A stretch of 64,000 nt of DNA from Crossiella equi (GCF_017876755.1 NZ_JAGIOO010000001.1:9161786-9225785); one strand, 5' to 3'. Counted from the stretch's first letter, positions 7,799 through 16,724 are shown. The notes: a model not told the origin generated them from the letters alone. Program-made: numbers and translations.

Positions 7799-9094
7799 GT
7801 GTCCAGCGAGCCGAGCAGGCCCCGACTCCGGCTGGGCCTGGCCGCGGCCGCCGCCGCGCCCGGCACCGTGCTCGGGGCCGCCGACTACCTCGGTCTGCCG
7901 CATCCCGGCCTGCCCGCACCGCTGGCCGCGCTGGTCTTCGGCGTGGCGATCCTGGGGGCGGCGTTCCTGTTGTCCTGGGCGGCCGAGGCGGCGCAGGTCG
8001 ACATCAGCGCGGGGCTGGCCATCGCGTTGCTGGCGCTGCTGGCCGTGCTGCCGGAGTACGCGGTGGACCTGGTGTTCACCTTCAAGGCCGGGCAGCTCTA
8101 CGCCGAGCACGGCTCCTGCACCGGCGGGGTGGGCGGGGAGAACCCGTGCGCGCTGGCGCTGGCCAACATGACCGGTGCCAACCGGATCCTGGTCGGCATC
8201 GGGTGGCCCCTGGTGGTGGCCGTGGTGGTTGTGCTCGCGCTGCGGGCCCGCCGCCGCGGCGACCGGCTGCCCCGCCAGGTCGAGCTGCCCGCCACCGGGG
8301 CCGCCGAGGTCGCCTTCCTGGGCATCGCGAGCCTGTACTCCCTCACCCTGGCCCTGCGCAGCTCGCTGACCCTCGTCGACACCGCGGTGTTCGTGGCGAT
8401 CTTCGCCTGGTACGGCTGGCGCCTGGCCAGGGTCCCGGCCGAGAAGCCGGACCTGATCGGGGTCGCCGACTGGATCGGCGGCCAACCGGCACGGACCCGG
8501 CGCTCCTGGACGGCGGGCCTGTTCGCGGTGGCGGCCCTGGTCATCCTGGCCACGGCCGAGCACTTCGCGGACAACCTCGTGGACAGCGGCCGGGGGCTCG
8601 GGGTGGACGAGTTCCTGCTCGTGCAGTGGGTGGCCCCGCTGGCCAGCGAGGCGCCGGAGCTGATCGTGGCCTGCCTGTACGCCGCGCGCGCCAAGGCCGC
8701 CCAGGCCCTGGGCACCCTGCTCTCCAGCAAGGTCAACCAGTGGACCCTGCTGGTCGGCACGATCCCGCTGGTGTTCGCCCTGTCCGCGACCACCTTCCAC
8801 GGCCTGCCCCTGGACGACCACCAGCGCCTGGAACTGTTCCTGACCGCGGCGCAGTCGGTGTTCGCGGTGAGCCTGCTGGCCGACCTGCGCCTGACCGGCC
8901 CGCGAGCCCTCGTCCTGTTCGGACTGTTCGGCGTCCAGTTCGTCGCCAGCCTCACCCTGCCCACCGGGGTGGCCGCCGCGGTGATGCTCGGCCTGGCGGT
9001 GCTCTACCTGGTGCTGGCCGCGGTGCTGCTGATCCGGGCGCGCGAGGGCCTCAGGCGGTTGTTGCGGCAGGGCCTGACCCACGCCACAACGTGA
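7799..9094 (+). CDS. Sodium/calcium exchanger-type membrane protein
   Basis: A 431-residue multi-spanning protein of the CaCA cation/Ca2+ exchanger superfamily. Two homologous halves carry the alpha-repeat regions: the first around LPEYAVDLVFTF and GANRILVG, the second around APLASEAPELIVA and LLSSKVNQWTLL, with the acidic residues expected for cation binding. It should exchange cations across the cytoplasmic membrane; the ion is not certain. The GTG at 7799 has GAGGAG about 8 nt upstream. A hairpin terminator follows. It is not clearly part of an operon. Confidence 0.85.
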   Translation: MSSEPSRPRLRLGLAAAAAAPGTVLGAADYLGLPHPGLPAPLAALVFGVAILGAAFLLSWAAEAAQVDISAGLAIALLALLAVLPEYAVDLVFTFKAGQLYAEHGSCTGGVGGENPCALALANMTGANRILVGIGWPLVVAVVVVLALRARRRGDRLPRQVELPATGAAEVAFLGIASLYSLTLALRSSLTLVDTAVFVAIFAWYGWRLARVPAEKPDLIGVADWIGGQPARTRRSWTAGLFAVAALVILATAEHFADNLVDSGRGLGVDEFLLVQWVAPLASEAPELIVACLYAARAKAAQALGTLLSSKVNQWTLLVGTIPLVFALSATTFHGLPLDDHQRLELFLTAAQSVFAVSLLADLRLTGPRALVLFGLFGVQFVASLTLPTGVAAAVMLGLAVLYLVLAAVLLIRAREGLRRLLRQGLTHATT

Positions 9095-9099
9095 GCAAC

Positions 9100-9131
9100 C
9101 CCGGAGGGCACCAGTGCGCGGGTGCCCTCCG
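9100..9131 (+). terminator. Hairpin terminator after exchanger gene
   Basis: CCGGAGGGCACC (9100-9111) and GGTGCCCTCCGG (9120-9131) form a perfect 12-bp stem with an 8-nt loop, directly after the stop codon. There is no U-tract. Confidence 0.7.
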
Positions 9132-9280
9132 GCGACGGCTTTCCGATCATTCCGGGCAGTGCCAAAAGCGGAGGTCACACTCGAGATCGGGGAGGACCGC
9201 TCCCGGCGGGCTTGAGTGTGCCCCAGCGGCACAGTGTCCTCTTGGGACCGCACGCCGCCGCACCGCAGAGAAGGACCACC

Positions 9281-9763
9281 ATGGATTCGCAGCTGACGCA
9301 GTTCCTGACCGAGACGATCGTGGGCCTGAACCCGCTCGTTCAGTTCCTCGCCGTCTTCGCGGTGGGGCTCGTGCCCTACCTGGAGTCCCACGTCGGCGCC
9401 CTGGTCGGCACGGTGGTCGGCATCCCGATCCCGTTGGCCCTGCTGGCCGCGATCGTCGGGAACCTGTTGGCCCTGGGCGTCGCGCTGTGGGCGGGCCGGG
9501 CGGTCGCCCGCCGGGTGGCCGCGCGCCGCGGGGCCGGGAGTGGCAAACGTTCGCAGAAGGTGCTGGCCAAGGTCGACCAGTTCGGCATCCCGCTGGCCAG
9601 CCTGCTCGGACCCTTCGTCCTGGCGACCGCCCTGTCCACGTTCATCATGGTGGGCGCGGGCCTGAACCAGCGGAAGGTCATGATCTGGCAGGCGGCCGCG
9701 GTGGTCATCTGGGGCATCGCCTTCGGTGTCATCGGGCTGGGCGTGCGCGGCACACTGGTCTAG
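9281..9763 (+). CDS. Small multidrug export family membrane protein
   Basis: A 160-residue membrane protein with about four hydrophobic helices and a basic cytoplasmic loop (ARRVAARRGAGSGKRS). The first part, VGLVPYLESHVGALVG, and the following segments resemble the small multi-drug export protein family, whose real substrate is poorly defined. The ATG at 9281 is preceded by AGAGAAGGA. It stands alone between a terminator and a LuxR-type gene. The membrane location is certain; the function is a family guess. Confidence 0.7.
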   Translation: MDSQLTQFLTETIVGLNPLVQFLAVFAVGLVPYLESHVGALVGTVVGIPIPLALLAAIVGNLLALGVALWAGRAVARRVAARRGAGSGKRSQKVLAKVDQFGIPLASLLGPFVLATALSTFIMVGAGLNQRKVMIWQAAAVVIWGIAFGVIGLGVRGTLV

Positions 9764-9827
9764 ACCGCCACTGGGACATCGGGGCGACATACCCGGTGTT
9801 CCACCGGCGGGCCGCTACCCTGGGTGC

Positions 9828-10430
9828 ATGCTGGACGGCTCACGGTCACCAGTAGCGCCCTGGGCGCCCCCGGTCCACGGAACCCACCTCCGCCTGGCCG
9901 CCCAACGCGCCCGGGTGCACAACCAGCAGACCGCGTCCCGGCACTCGCTGAACCGGGCCAGGCACGCGCTGGCCCGTGCCCGCCGGTGCGTGGCCCTTGC
10001 CCGCCTCCGGACGCAGCGGGCCAGGGACCGCCTGGACCTCCGGCGCCGTCAGGTCGATACCAGGCGGGCCGTCCTCCGTCACCCGCGGCACGGCGCGGCA
10101 CCGGTGTCCGCCCCGCCGCCGCGTGAACGCCGGACCTGGGACCGCGCCGAGCTCACCCGACGGGAGTGGGAGGTGGTGCACCTGATCGGCGAAGCCCTGT
10201 CCAACAAGCAGATCGCCGAACGCCTGACCATCGCCCAGCGCACCGCCGAAGCCCACGTGGAGCACATCCTGCGCAAGCTCGGCTGCACCTCCCGAACCCA
10301 GGTCGCCGTCCTGGTGCACGCCCTGTCCGGGGCACCGCCACATCGGCGCGTGCGGCGCAGGGGCGAGCGGGTCCTCGTGCACCGGCCCGCGCCGAGTGGA
10401 GCGCTCGCGCGGACGGGCGCGGCATGGTAG
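9828..10430 (+). CDS. LuxR-type DNA-binding regulator
   Basis: A 200-residue protein. The N-terminal half is unusually rich in Arg and Ala (RARHALARARRCVALARLR) and probably forms a long basic helix. The C-terminal half has a clear LuxR helix-turn-helix: LTRREWEVVHLIGEALSNKQIAERL, then the recognition helix TAEAHVEHILRKLG. No receiver or other sensor domain is visible. It lies just upstream of the isoprenoid gene cluster on the same strand, separated by a long AT-richer gap, so it is a candidate cluster-situated regulator. That link is inference. Confidence 0.8.
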   Translation: MLDGSRSPVAPWAPPVHGTHLRLAAQRARVHNQQTASRHSLNRARHALARARRCVALARLRTQRARDRLDLRRRQVDTRRAVLRHPRHGAAPVSAPPPRERRTWDRAELTRREWEVVHLIGEALSNKQIAERLTIAQRTAEAHVEHILRKLGCTSRTQVAVLVHALSGAPPHRRVRRRGERVLVHRPAPSGALARTGAAW

Positions 10431-10754
10431 CGGCAGTCCGCCCGGCGGGTACCCCGGCAACAGTGGGGAACCTGCCGGGTTTTCAATGTTGAAATTGAAT
10501 TTGACAGGCGTTCCCTGGCGTAAAAGGCAAGCGGTGTGCCATGGCGAGTTCTCGTCAAAAAACGAGAAATTCGCCCGGGGTGCTTATGTGCTTCTTGTGG
10601 TCAAATGGCCAGGAAGAAATCGATAACTTGCCCGAAGGTGCACATGGTTTGCCTGTGTGGGCAAACGCGATGAGTCATGTCGTAAATGCGTGGCTACTGT
10701 GGGGCGGGTCGCCATTCTGATCAGTCATCTTGTTTTCCGGGGAAGGCATGTGAA
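10431..10754 (+). promoter_or_regulatory. AT-rich leader and promoter region of the isoprenoid cluster
   Basis: This 324-bp gap has clearly lower GC than its surroundings and no convincing gene. It contains TTGACA at 10501-10506, a possible -35 with no clear -10. An imperfect inverted repeat has arms GCGAGTTCTCGT (10544-10555) and ACGAGAAATTCGC (10562-10574). GGGGAAGG at 10739-10746 acts as ribosome site for the TTG start at 10755. The repeat could be a regulator binding site. Confidence 0.55.
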
Positions 10755-11780
10755 TTGGATCGGATCGTCCATCAGTTGGCATTGAACGAAAACCACTGGC
10801 CGATGTTGCCGGGGGTGCGCGAGGCCCTGGTGTCCTCGCTCGGCTCGGTCAACCTGACCGGGGACGCGCTCGCCGCCGGGCTGGAGAGCCGCCTGGCCGC
10901 GGAGCTGGGCACCGCCCCCGCGCGGGTGGTCGCCGGGGCCGGGTCGGGGGCGCTGTTGCAACAGTTCCTGGCCGCGCACTGCGGGCCCGGCAGCGAGGTG
11001 CCGCACACCTGGCCCTCCTTCGACCTCTACCCGCTGCTGATCCGCAACGTCGGCGCCGAACCGGTCGCCGTGCCCGGGAACGGGCAGGGGCGCCAGGACC
11101 TGGACGCCCTCGCCGCGGCGGTCACCGAGCGGACCCGGGTCGTGCTGGTGTGCAACCCCAACAACCCCACCGGCGAGGTGCTCGGCACCGACCGGCTCGC
11201 CGCGCTGCTGGCCGCCTTGCCCGCGCACGTGCTGCTGCTCGTCGACGAGGCCTACCGGGAGTTCGCCGACCCGGCCGCCATCGCGGACGCGGTCGGGCTG
11301 GCCGAACGGGACCGCCGGGTGGCCGTCGTCCGCACGTTCTCCAAGTCGCACGGGCTGATCGGGCTGCGTGTCGGTTACCTGACCGGTGCCGAAGATCTGG
11401 TGGCACCGCTGCGCCGGACGAGCCCGTTCCACCGGGTGCCGACCGTGGCCCAGGCAGCCGCGCTGGCCGCCTTGGACGCCGAGGACCGCATGCGCGCGCA
11501 GTGCCGCGAGGTCGCCGCCGAGCGCGACCGGGTCCGCCGGGGGCTGACCGAGCTCGGCTTCGACGTGCCGCCCAGCGGCGGGAACTACCTGTGGATCCGG
11601 CTCGGCGCGCGCAACCAGGAGCTCATCGCGCACCTGGCGGGCCACGGCGTGGCCGTGCGCGAGGTGGCGGGCGGGGTGCGGGTGAGCACCGGGCTGCCGC
11701 ACGCAAACGATGTCGTACTGGCCGCCGCCCGGGCGTTCGCGCGGGTCGCGAGCCCCCGAGCCGAGGAGGTGCTCCGGTGA
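10755..11780 (+). CDS. PLP-dependent aminotransferase, HisC-like
   Basis: A 341-residue class I/II aminotransferase related to histidinol-phosphate aminotransferase. It shows the NPNNPTG motif (residues 134-140), an Asp-Glu-Ala-Tyr cofactor strand (LLLVDEAYREF) and the Schiff-base Lys197 in FSKSHGLIGLRVGY. The C-terminal Arg region is GGVRVSTG. The TTG at 10755 is chosen because GGGGAAGG lies 8 nt upstream and it gives the normal start (LALNENHWP); the frame itself opens earlier. Its stop overlaps the next start (GTGA), so it is the first gene of the cluster operon. It probably transaminates an amino acid or keto acid that becomes, or decorates, the prenylated core. The substrate is unknown. 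Confidence 0.85.
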   Translation: MDRIVHQLALNENHWPMLPGVREALVSSLGSVNLTGDALAAGLESRLAAELGTAPARVVAGAGSGALLQQFLAAHCGPGSEVPHTWPSFDLYPLLIRNVGAEPVAVPGNGQGRQDLDALAAAVTERTRVVLVCNPNNPTGEVLGTDRLAALLAALPAHVLLLVDEAYREFADPAAIADAVGLAERDRRVAVVRTFSKSHGLIGLRVGYLTGAEDLVAPLRRTSPFHRVPTVAQAAALAALDAEDRMRAQCREVAAERDRVRRGLTELGFDVPPSGGNYLWIRLGARNQELIAHLAGHGVAVREVAGGVRVSTGLPHANDVVLAAARAFARVASPRAEEVLR

Positions 11781-12784
11781 CCGGCACGGTCAGCCCGGCG
11801 CTGCGCCCGCCCGCCGGGGACGCCCTCACCCTGATCCGGGAGGCGCTGGCCCAGCGGCGGCCCGGCGGCGACCGGCTCGACGAGCTGACGCGCTACGCCA
11901 TGGCGGTACCGGGCAAGCTGCTGCGCCCGCTGGTGCTCCTCGCGGCCGCCGAGGCCGTTGGCGGCCAGGCCGCCACCGTGCTGCCCGCCGCCGTGGCGGT
12001 GGAGCACCTGCACGTGGCCTCGCTGGTGCACGACGACATCATCGACGGCGACGACCTGCGCCGCGGCCGTCCCTCGGTGCACGCCCGGCACGGCATCGCC
12101 GACGCCATCGTCACCGGCGACGCGCTGCTGTTCGACCTGTTCGCCGCCGCGGCCGAGTGCGCCGCGCCGCCCGGGGCGGTGGTCGCGGCCGTGGCTGAGC
12201 TGGCCCGCGCGGGCAGCGACCTGTGCCGGGGCCAGGTGCTGGAGTCGGTGATGGTGCCGCCGGCGCCCGGGCGGCCGGGCAGCGACCTGGCCGACTACCT
12301 CGACGTGGCCGCGTTCAAGACCGGGGCGCTCTTCCGCGCGGCCTGCCGGGCCGGTGCCCTGCTCGGCGGCGGCACCACCGAGCAGGCCGACCTGCTCGCC
12401 GACTACGGCCACCACACCGGGGTGGCGTTCCAGATGTATGACGACCTGCTGCCCTACCTGGACGGCTGCGCCGCCGCGGGCAAGCCCACCACCAGCGACG
12501 CGGCCAACCTGCGCCCGACCTGGCCGGTGCTGATCGCCCACCGCGACGGTGCCCCCGAGCACCGGCGGGCCGTGGAGACCGCGCTGTCCGGCGCCCTGGC
12601 CCCCGCGGAGGCGCTGGAGCGGCTCCGCTTCGCCGTGCACGGCAGCGGCGCCCTGGACACCGCCCGCCAGGGTGCCCGGGAGCGCTCCGCGCTGGCCGTG
12701 GCGCGGCTGCCCGAGCTGCCGGGCACCGCCGCCGCGCGCAGGCTCGCCGCCCTCGCCGAGATCGCGGTCGACCGTGACCGCTGA
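11777..12784 (+). CDS. Polyprenyl diphosphate synthase
   Basis: A 335-residue all-trans isoprenyl diphosphate synthase. The first Asp-rich motif is D86-D-I-I-D90. Residues just before it (A81, S82) are small rather than aromatic, which in this family permits C20 or longer products. The second Asp-rich motif is altered: D222-D-L-L-P226-Y-L-D229, with Pro where Asp normally stands. A GKPTTSD segment replaces the usual lysine-bearing loop. It should supply the prenyl chain for the UbiA enzyme encoded next, whose start lies inside this gene. It overlaps the aminotransferase gene by 4 nt. Confidence 0.88.
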   Translation: MTGTVSPALRPPAGDALTLIREALAQRRPGGDRLDELTRYAMAVPGKLLRPLVLLAAAEAVGGQAATVLPAAVAVEHLHVASLVHDDIIDGDDLRRGRPSVHARHGIADAIVTGDALLFDLFAAAAECAAPPGAVVAAVAELARAGSDLCRGQVLESVMVPPAPGRPGSDLADYLDVAAFKTGALFRAACRAGALLGGGTTEQADLLADYGHHTGVAFQMYDDLLPYLDGCAAAGKPTTSDAANLRPTWPVLIAHRDGAPEHRRAVETALSGALAPAEALERLRFAVHGSGALDTARQGARERSALAVARLPELPGTAAARRLAALAEIAVDRDR

Positions 12785-13775
12785 CCTGCACGAGCTCCGC
12801 CGCGCCAGTCGGCCGGTGCGCGGGCGGGTACTGGCGCACTGGCAGACCTGGCGGCCGTACACGACGTGCTACCCGGCGCTGCTCGGCCTGGCCGGGGCCC
12901 TGGCGGCGGGCGGCTCGGACCCCGTCGCACTGCTCGTCGCGGTGCTGTCCCCGGTGCTGGGCTGGCTGTCCGGGCACTACCTGGGCGACTACTTCGACCG
13001 CGACCTGGACGCGATCGCCAAACCCCAGCGCCCGATCCCCTCCGGCAGGCTCTCCCCGCGCGCGGCGCTGTGGTGCGGCACCGGCTGCGCGGTGGCCTCG
13101 CTGGCGGGCGCGGTCGCGGTGAACTGGCGCATCCTGCCGGTGTTCGCGGTGACCATGGCCGGGATCGTCGCCTACAGCGCGGTGTTCAAGCGCATGGGCT
13201 TCGCCGGGAACCTCAGCCGGGGTGTGCTCTCCTCGCTCGCGCTGGCAGTCGGGGCGATGACCGCGCTGCCCTGGCCACCGTGGGCGCTCGCGCCGGTGGC
13301 GGCCGGGTTCCTGCTGCACGACACCGCGTCCAACCTGATCGGCACGGTCCGGGACGTCGACGGCGACCGGGCGGGCGGCTACCGGTCGGTGCCCGTGCGG
13401 CACGGCGTGGTCGCGGCGGTGTGGCTGGCCGCGGTGCTGTGGGCGGCGGGCATCGGCGCGTTCGCGGCGGCCGCGTTCCTGGCGCCCCGGCCCGGTCCGC
13501 AGCTGGCCCTGCTCACCACGGCTGTGGTGGTCGGCGCCTGCGCGCTCGGCACGGCCCGGCCGTCCGCGCTGACCGCGCGCCGGGCGCTGCGGGCCCACGA
13601 GCTGCTGGTCGGCGAGCGGCTCGTGCTCGCCGCCGCCGTGGTGGCCGGGGCGCTCGGCGCGGGCACCGCGCTGCTGGTGCTCCTGCCCGCGCTGGCTTTC
13701 TCGATCGTCGTCCAGGCCCGGATGCGGGCCCGTCACGAGTTCCCGGCGCAGGCCGGGGGAGGGGACAGGGCATGA
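12774..13775 (+). CDS. UbiA-family prenyltransferase
   Basis: A 333-residue integral membrane protein with eight or nine helices. Both Mg-diphosphate motifs are intact: G71-D72-xx-D75-xxx-D79 followed by AKPQRPIPSGR, and D194-V-D-G-D198 followed by RAGGYRSVP. Such enzymes usually attach a polyprenyl chain to an aromatic or small polar acceptor, though some UbiA members act as terpene cyclases. The start lies 11 nt inside the upstream synthase gene and the stop overlaps the cyclase start (ATGA). Placement between prenyl synthase and cyclase argues for making a prenylated intermediate that is then cyclised. Confidence 0.92.
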   Translation: MTADLHELRRASRPVRGRVLAHWQTWRPYTTCYPALLGLAGALAAGGSDPVALLVAVLSPVLGWLSGHYLGDYFDRDLDAIAKPQRPIPSGRLSPRAALWCGTGCAVASLAGAVAVNWRILPVFAVTMAGIVAYSAVFKRMGFAGNLSRGVLSSLALAVGAMTALPWPPWALAPVAAGFLLHDTASNLIGTVRDVDGDRAGGYRSVPVRHGVVAAVWLAAVLWAAGIGAFAAAAFLAPRPGPQLALLTTAVVVGACALGTARPSALTARRALRAHELLVGERLVLAAAVVAGALGAGTALLVLLPALAFSIVVQARMRARHEFPAQAGGGDRA

Positions 13776-15433
13776 CCTCGGCACACACCGGCACGGAGGA
13801 GCTGGCGACCGCCATCGGGGAGGGCGCCGAGGCGCTGCTGGCGGCGCAGCGTCCGGACGGCGTGTTCGACTACGGGGCCAGCAGCCTGCGGTCCACCCTG
13901 GCCACCGCGGGCGCGATCACCGCACTGCACTTCGCCGACCCCGGCGGTGCCGCCGACCTGATCGCGGCCGGAGCCGACCGCCTGCGCCGCACCCGGAACG
14001 AGGACGGCGGCTGGGCGATGGTGCCGGGCCTGGCCAGCGAGCCGGGCCCCACGGCGGTGTCGGCGGCGGCGCTGCACCTGGTCGACCCCGAGGGCAACGC
14101 CGCCGAGGTCGCCGCCGGACGGCGCTGGCTGGACTCCTACGGCGGCCTGGAGGCGATCCCGCACCCGGAGGTCGTGCTGTGGTGCCGCCAGTTCTACGGC
14201 TTCGCCGGCTGGCTGGCCCCCAGCGAGATGCGCCGCTTCCCGCTGGAGCTGGCGCTGCTGCCGGGGCTGTACCGCCGCCTGTTCGACCTGCGCCTGCCGA
14301 TGGCCTCCGCACTCGGCCTGGCGCAGACCCGGCACCGCCCGCTGACCCGGCTGCAACGACTGCTGGCGAGCTGGGCCGAGCCCAAGGCGCTGGAGTACAT
14401 CCGGCAGGCCTTCGAGCACGAGGGCTCGGCGGGCTCCTGGTCGGAGGACGCGTGGGTGACCGGCCTGGTCTGCGCCGGGCTGGCCCGCGCGGGCCTGGCC
14501 CCGGACATGGTCGAGGCCTCGGTGGGCTGGTTCCGGCGCACCATGCACCCCGACGGCTCGTGGGCCTCCACCCCGCTGGACGCGGCCTGGACGATGTATG
14601 CCGCCCGCGGCCTGCTGGAGGCCGGGTACCGCGAGGATCCGAGGCTGGCCAGCGCCCGGGACCTGTTCGTGCGCCTGCAGCAGCACCGCCCGTTCCTGGC
14701 CTTCGGCTGCCCGCCGGGCTTCTGGGGCTGGTCGGGCCCCCACGGCTGGCCCGCGGTGCTGGAGACCGGCGAGATCATCTCCGTGCTGGCCCGCTCGCCC
14801 GGCACCGGGCAGCGCGAGGCCATCGCGCGGGGCGTGGCGTGGCTGCGCGACCGCCAGGACAGCCGGGGGTCCTGGGGCCTGTGCGTGCGCAACACCACCG
14901 TCGCCAACAGCGGCCCGTGCCCGATGACCACCGCGCAGGCGGTGGACGCGCTGCTGGACGCGGGCGTGCCCGCCGACGACAAGGGCGTCCGCCGCGCGTT
15001 GCGCTGGTTCGGCCGGGCGCAGCTCTCCGACGGCAGCTTCGAGTCGGTCTGGTACCGGGAGCACACGATGGGCACCGCCGCGGTGCTGGAGACCTTCGTC
15101 CGAAGTGGACAGATCGGCGCGGAGACCGCCGTCCGGGCCCGCGCCTGGCTGGTGGGCGCACAGAACCCCGACGGGTCCTGGGGTGACGGCCACGGCGAGC
15201 CCGGCACCGTCGAGGAGACCGGCTGGGCGGTGTCCTCCCTGTTGGCGGCGGGGGAGCGCGCGGCCGCCGCCGACGGCGTGCGCTGGCTGCTGGCCGCCCG
15301 CCAGCCCGGCGGCGGCTGGACCCCGCACCCGGTGCACGAGTACGTCCGCCGGGTCAGCCGCTACGCCAACCCCGGGTTCACCCACGGCATGGCGCTGCGC
15401 GCGCTGGGCCGCTTCCAGGCGGTCACCCGGTGA
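13772..15433 (+). CDS. Squalene-hopene cyclase-fold terpene cyclase lacking DXDD
   Basis: A 553-residue alpha/alpha-barrel protein with the repeats of squalene-hopene cyclases. QW-like motifs include QDSRGSWG, QLSDGSF, QNPDGSWG and QPGGGW. By alignment from memory with the Alicyclobacillus enzyme, its DXDD general-acid motif falls at A328-V-L-E331 here, followed by T332-G-E. The central catalytic Asp is therefore Leu and only a Glu remains nearby. The surrounding HGWPAVLETGE resembles the HGW...DCTAE region of oxidosqualene cyclases. With a flavin monooxygenase next door, an epoxide-initiated cyclisation is plausible, but a non-catalytic or different role cannot be excluded. It is shorter than hopene cyclases (about 630). 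It overlaps both neighbours by 4 nt. Confidence 0.85.
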   Translation: MTSAHTGTEELATAIGEGAEALLAAQRPDGVFDYGASSLRSTLATAGAITALHFADPGGAADLIAAGADRLRRTRNEDGGWAMVPGLASEPGPTAVSAAALHLVDPEGNAAEVAAGRRWLDSYGGLEAIPHPEVVLWCRQFYGFAGWLAPSEMRRFPLELALLPGLYRRLFDLRLPMASALGLAQTRHRPLTRLQRLLASWAEPKALEYIRQAFEHEGSAGSWSEDAWVTGLVCAGLARAGLAPDMVEASVGWFRRTMHPDGSWASTPLDAAWTMYAARGLLEAGYREDPRLASARDLFVRLQQHRPFLAFGCPPGFWGWSGPHGWPAVLETGEIISVLARSPGTGQREAIARGVAWLRDRQDSRGSWGLCVRNTTVANSGPCPMTTAQAVDALLDAGVPADDKGVRRALRWFGRAQLSDGSFESVWYREHTMGTAAVLETFVRSGQIGAETAVRARAWLVGAQNPDGSWGDGHGEPGTVEETGWAVSSLLAAGERAAAADGVRWLLAARQPGGGWTPHPVHEYVRRVSRYANPGFTHGMALRALGRFQAVTR

Positions 15434-16686
15434 GCCGGGTCGTGGTCGTCGGCGCCGGGGTGGCCGGGCTGGCCGCGGCCTGCGCGCTGGGCCGCCTCGG
15501 GCACCGGGTGGTGGTGCTGGAGAAGCGGCAGACCCCCGCGCGGGTGGCCAAGGGCGAGGTGCTGCAACCGGGTTCGCTGGCAGTCCTGCGGCGGTGGGGC
15601 GTGACCGGGCTGCTGGACCGGGCGGGCGCGCTGCGGCTGTCCAGGCTGGTCGCCCGCGCCGCCGACGGGCAGCCGCGCATGGTCCTGGACTACGACCGCC
15701 TGCCCACCGACCAGCCGTGGCTGCTGGCACACGACTACCCGGTGATCCTCCAGGCGCTCACCGACGCGCTGCCGCCCAGCGTGGAGGTCCGCCGGGGGGT
15801 GGTGGTGCGCGAACCGCTGCGCGAGGGGACCCGGGTGACCGGCGTGCGCTGCGCCGACGGCGACCTCCCGGCGGCACTGGTGGTGGCCGCCGACGGCGTG
15901 TCCTCCCGGCTGCGCGACGCGGCCGGGCTGAGCGCCCCGCGCCAGGACTACCCGCACCGGCTGGCCGCCTTCGAGCTGCACGAGGCGGACGTGACCCCGG
16001 ACTTCTCCGCCTACGTCACCGACGGCGGCCTGCGCCTGCACTACCCCCTCCCGGGCCGCCGCGTCCGCCTCTACGTCCAGGTCACCCCGGACGAGCTGCG
16101 CGGCCGGGACCAGCACGACCTGCACCAGTGGGCCGACGGGGTCCTGGCGGGCTGCCCGGGCCTGGCGCCCCTGGCCGAGCCCCTGCACAAGGCCCTGGCC
16201 CAGCGCCAGCTGCTGCCGGTGGGCCGGGCCCTGGCCAGCTCCCTGACCGTCCCGGGCCTGGCCCTGGCGGGCGACACCGGCCACCTGGTCCACCCGATGG
16301 CGGCCCAGGGCATGAACAGCGCCATCGCCGACGCCCACGAACTCGCGGAGATGCTCCGCCAGGGCGGCTCCCTGGCCCCGGCTGTCGTCGACCACGCGCT
16401 GCGCCGCTACGACACCGCGCGGCGGGCCGACCTCGCCCACATCGGCCGCACCAGTCACAACGCCGCCCGCATGATCACCACCCGGTCCTGGCTCGGGACC
16501 CGGGCGCTGGTGGGGACGGGTGGGAACGACCGCATCCGGCACGAGGTCATGCACACCATGTCGGGCTTGGGCGTGCGCAGGCTGACGCCGCTGGACCGCC
16601 TGCACCAGGCCCGGCTCCTGCCGGACCCCCGCGCGGGGAGGTTGCCGGAGTGGGTGCGCGGCGCGGCGCCGGGGGTGGTGCGGTGA
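15430..16686 (+). CDS. FAD-dependent monooxygenase
   Basis: A 418-residue class A flavoprotein monooxygenase. It has the N-terminal FAD dinucleotide motif GAGVAGLAAA, a mid-protein DG motif (VVAADGVSSRLR) and the C-terminal GDTGHLVHPMAAQGMN FAD/ribityl motif. Members include aromatic hydroxylases and terminal-olefin epoxidases such as squalene epoxidase-like enzymes. In fungal meroterpenoid pathways the equivalent enzyme epoxidises the prenyl chain before cyclisation, and the gene order here suggests the same. Epoxidase activity is inference. It overlaps the cyclase stop (GTGA) and ends the coupled five-gene run. Confidence 0.87.
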   Translation: MSRVVVVGAGVAGLAAACALGRLGHRVVVLEKRQTPARVAKGEVLQPGSLAVLRRWGVTGLLDRAGALRLSRLVARAADGQPRMVLDYDRLPTDQPWLLAHDYPVILQALTDALPPSVEVRRGVVVREPLREGTRVTGVRCADGDLPAALVVAADGVSSRLRDAAGLSAPRQDYPHRLAAFELHEADVTPDFSAYVTDGGLRLHYPLPGRRVRLYVQVTPDELRGRDQHDLHQWADGVLAGCPGLAPLAEPLHKALAQRQLLPVGRALASSLTVPGLALAGDTGHLVHPMAAQGMNSAIADAHELAEMLRQGGSLAPAVVDHALRRYDTARRADLAHIGRTSHNAARMITTRSWLGTRALVGTGGNDRIRHEVMHTMSGLGVRRLTPLDRLHQARLLPDPRAGRLPEWVRGAAPGVVR

Positions 16687-16724
16687 CCCGTCCGGCTGTC
16701 CGCCCGGGCGGCGGCGCGGCCGCC

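Noticed and set aside
7622-9790. 722-codon minus-strand open frame across the exchanger and export genes
   Set aside because: The product is Gln/Gly/Arg-rich and featureless, while both plus-strand genes have clear families and start sites.
14565-14595. TPLDAAW in the terpene cyclase as the DXDD motif
   Set aside because: Its position in the protein (about residue 270) and its flanks do not match. The A-V-L-E segment at 328-331 aligns better with the family on both sides.
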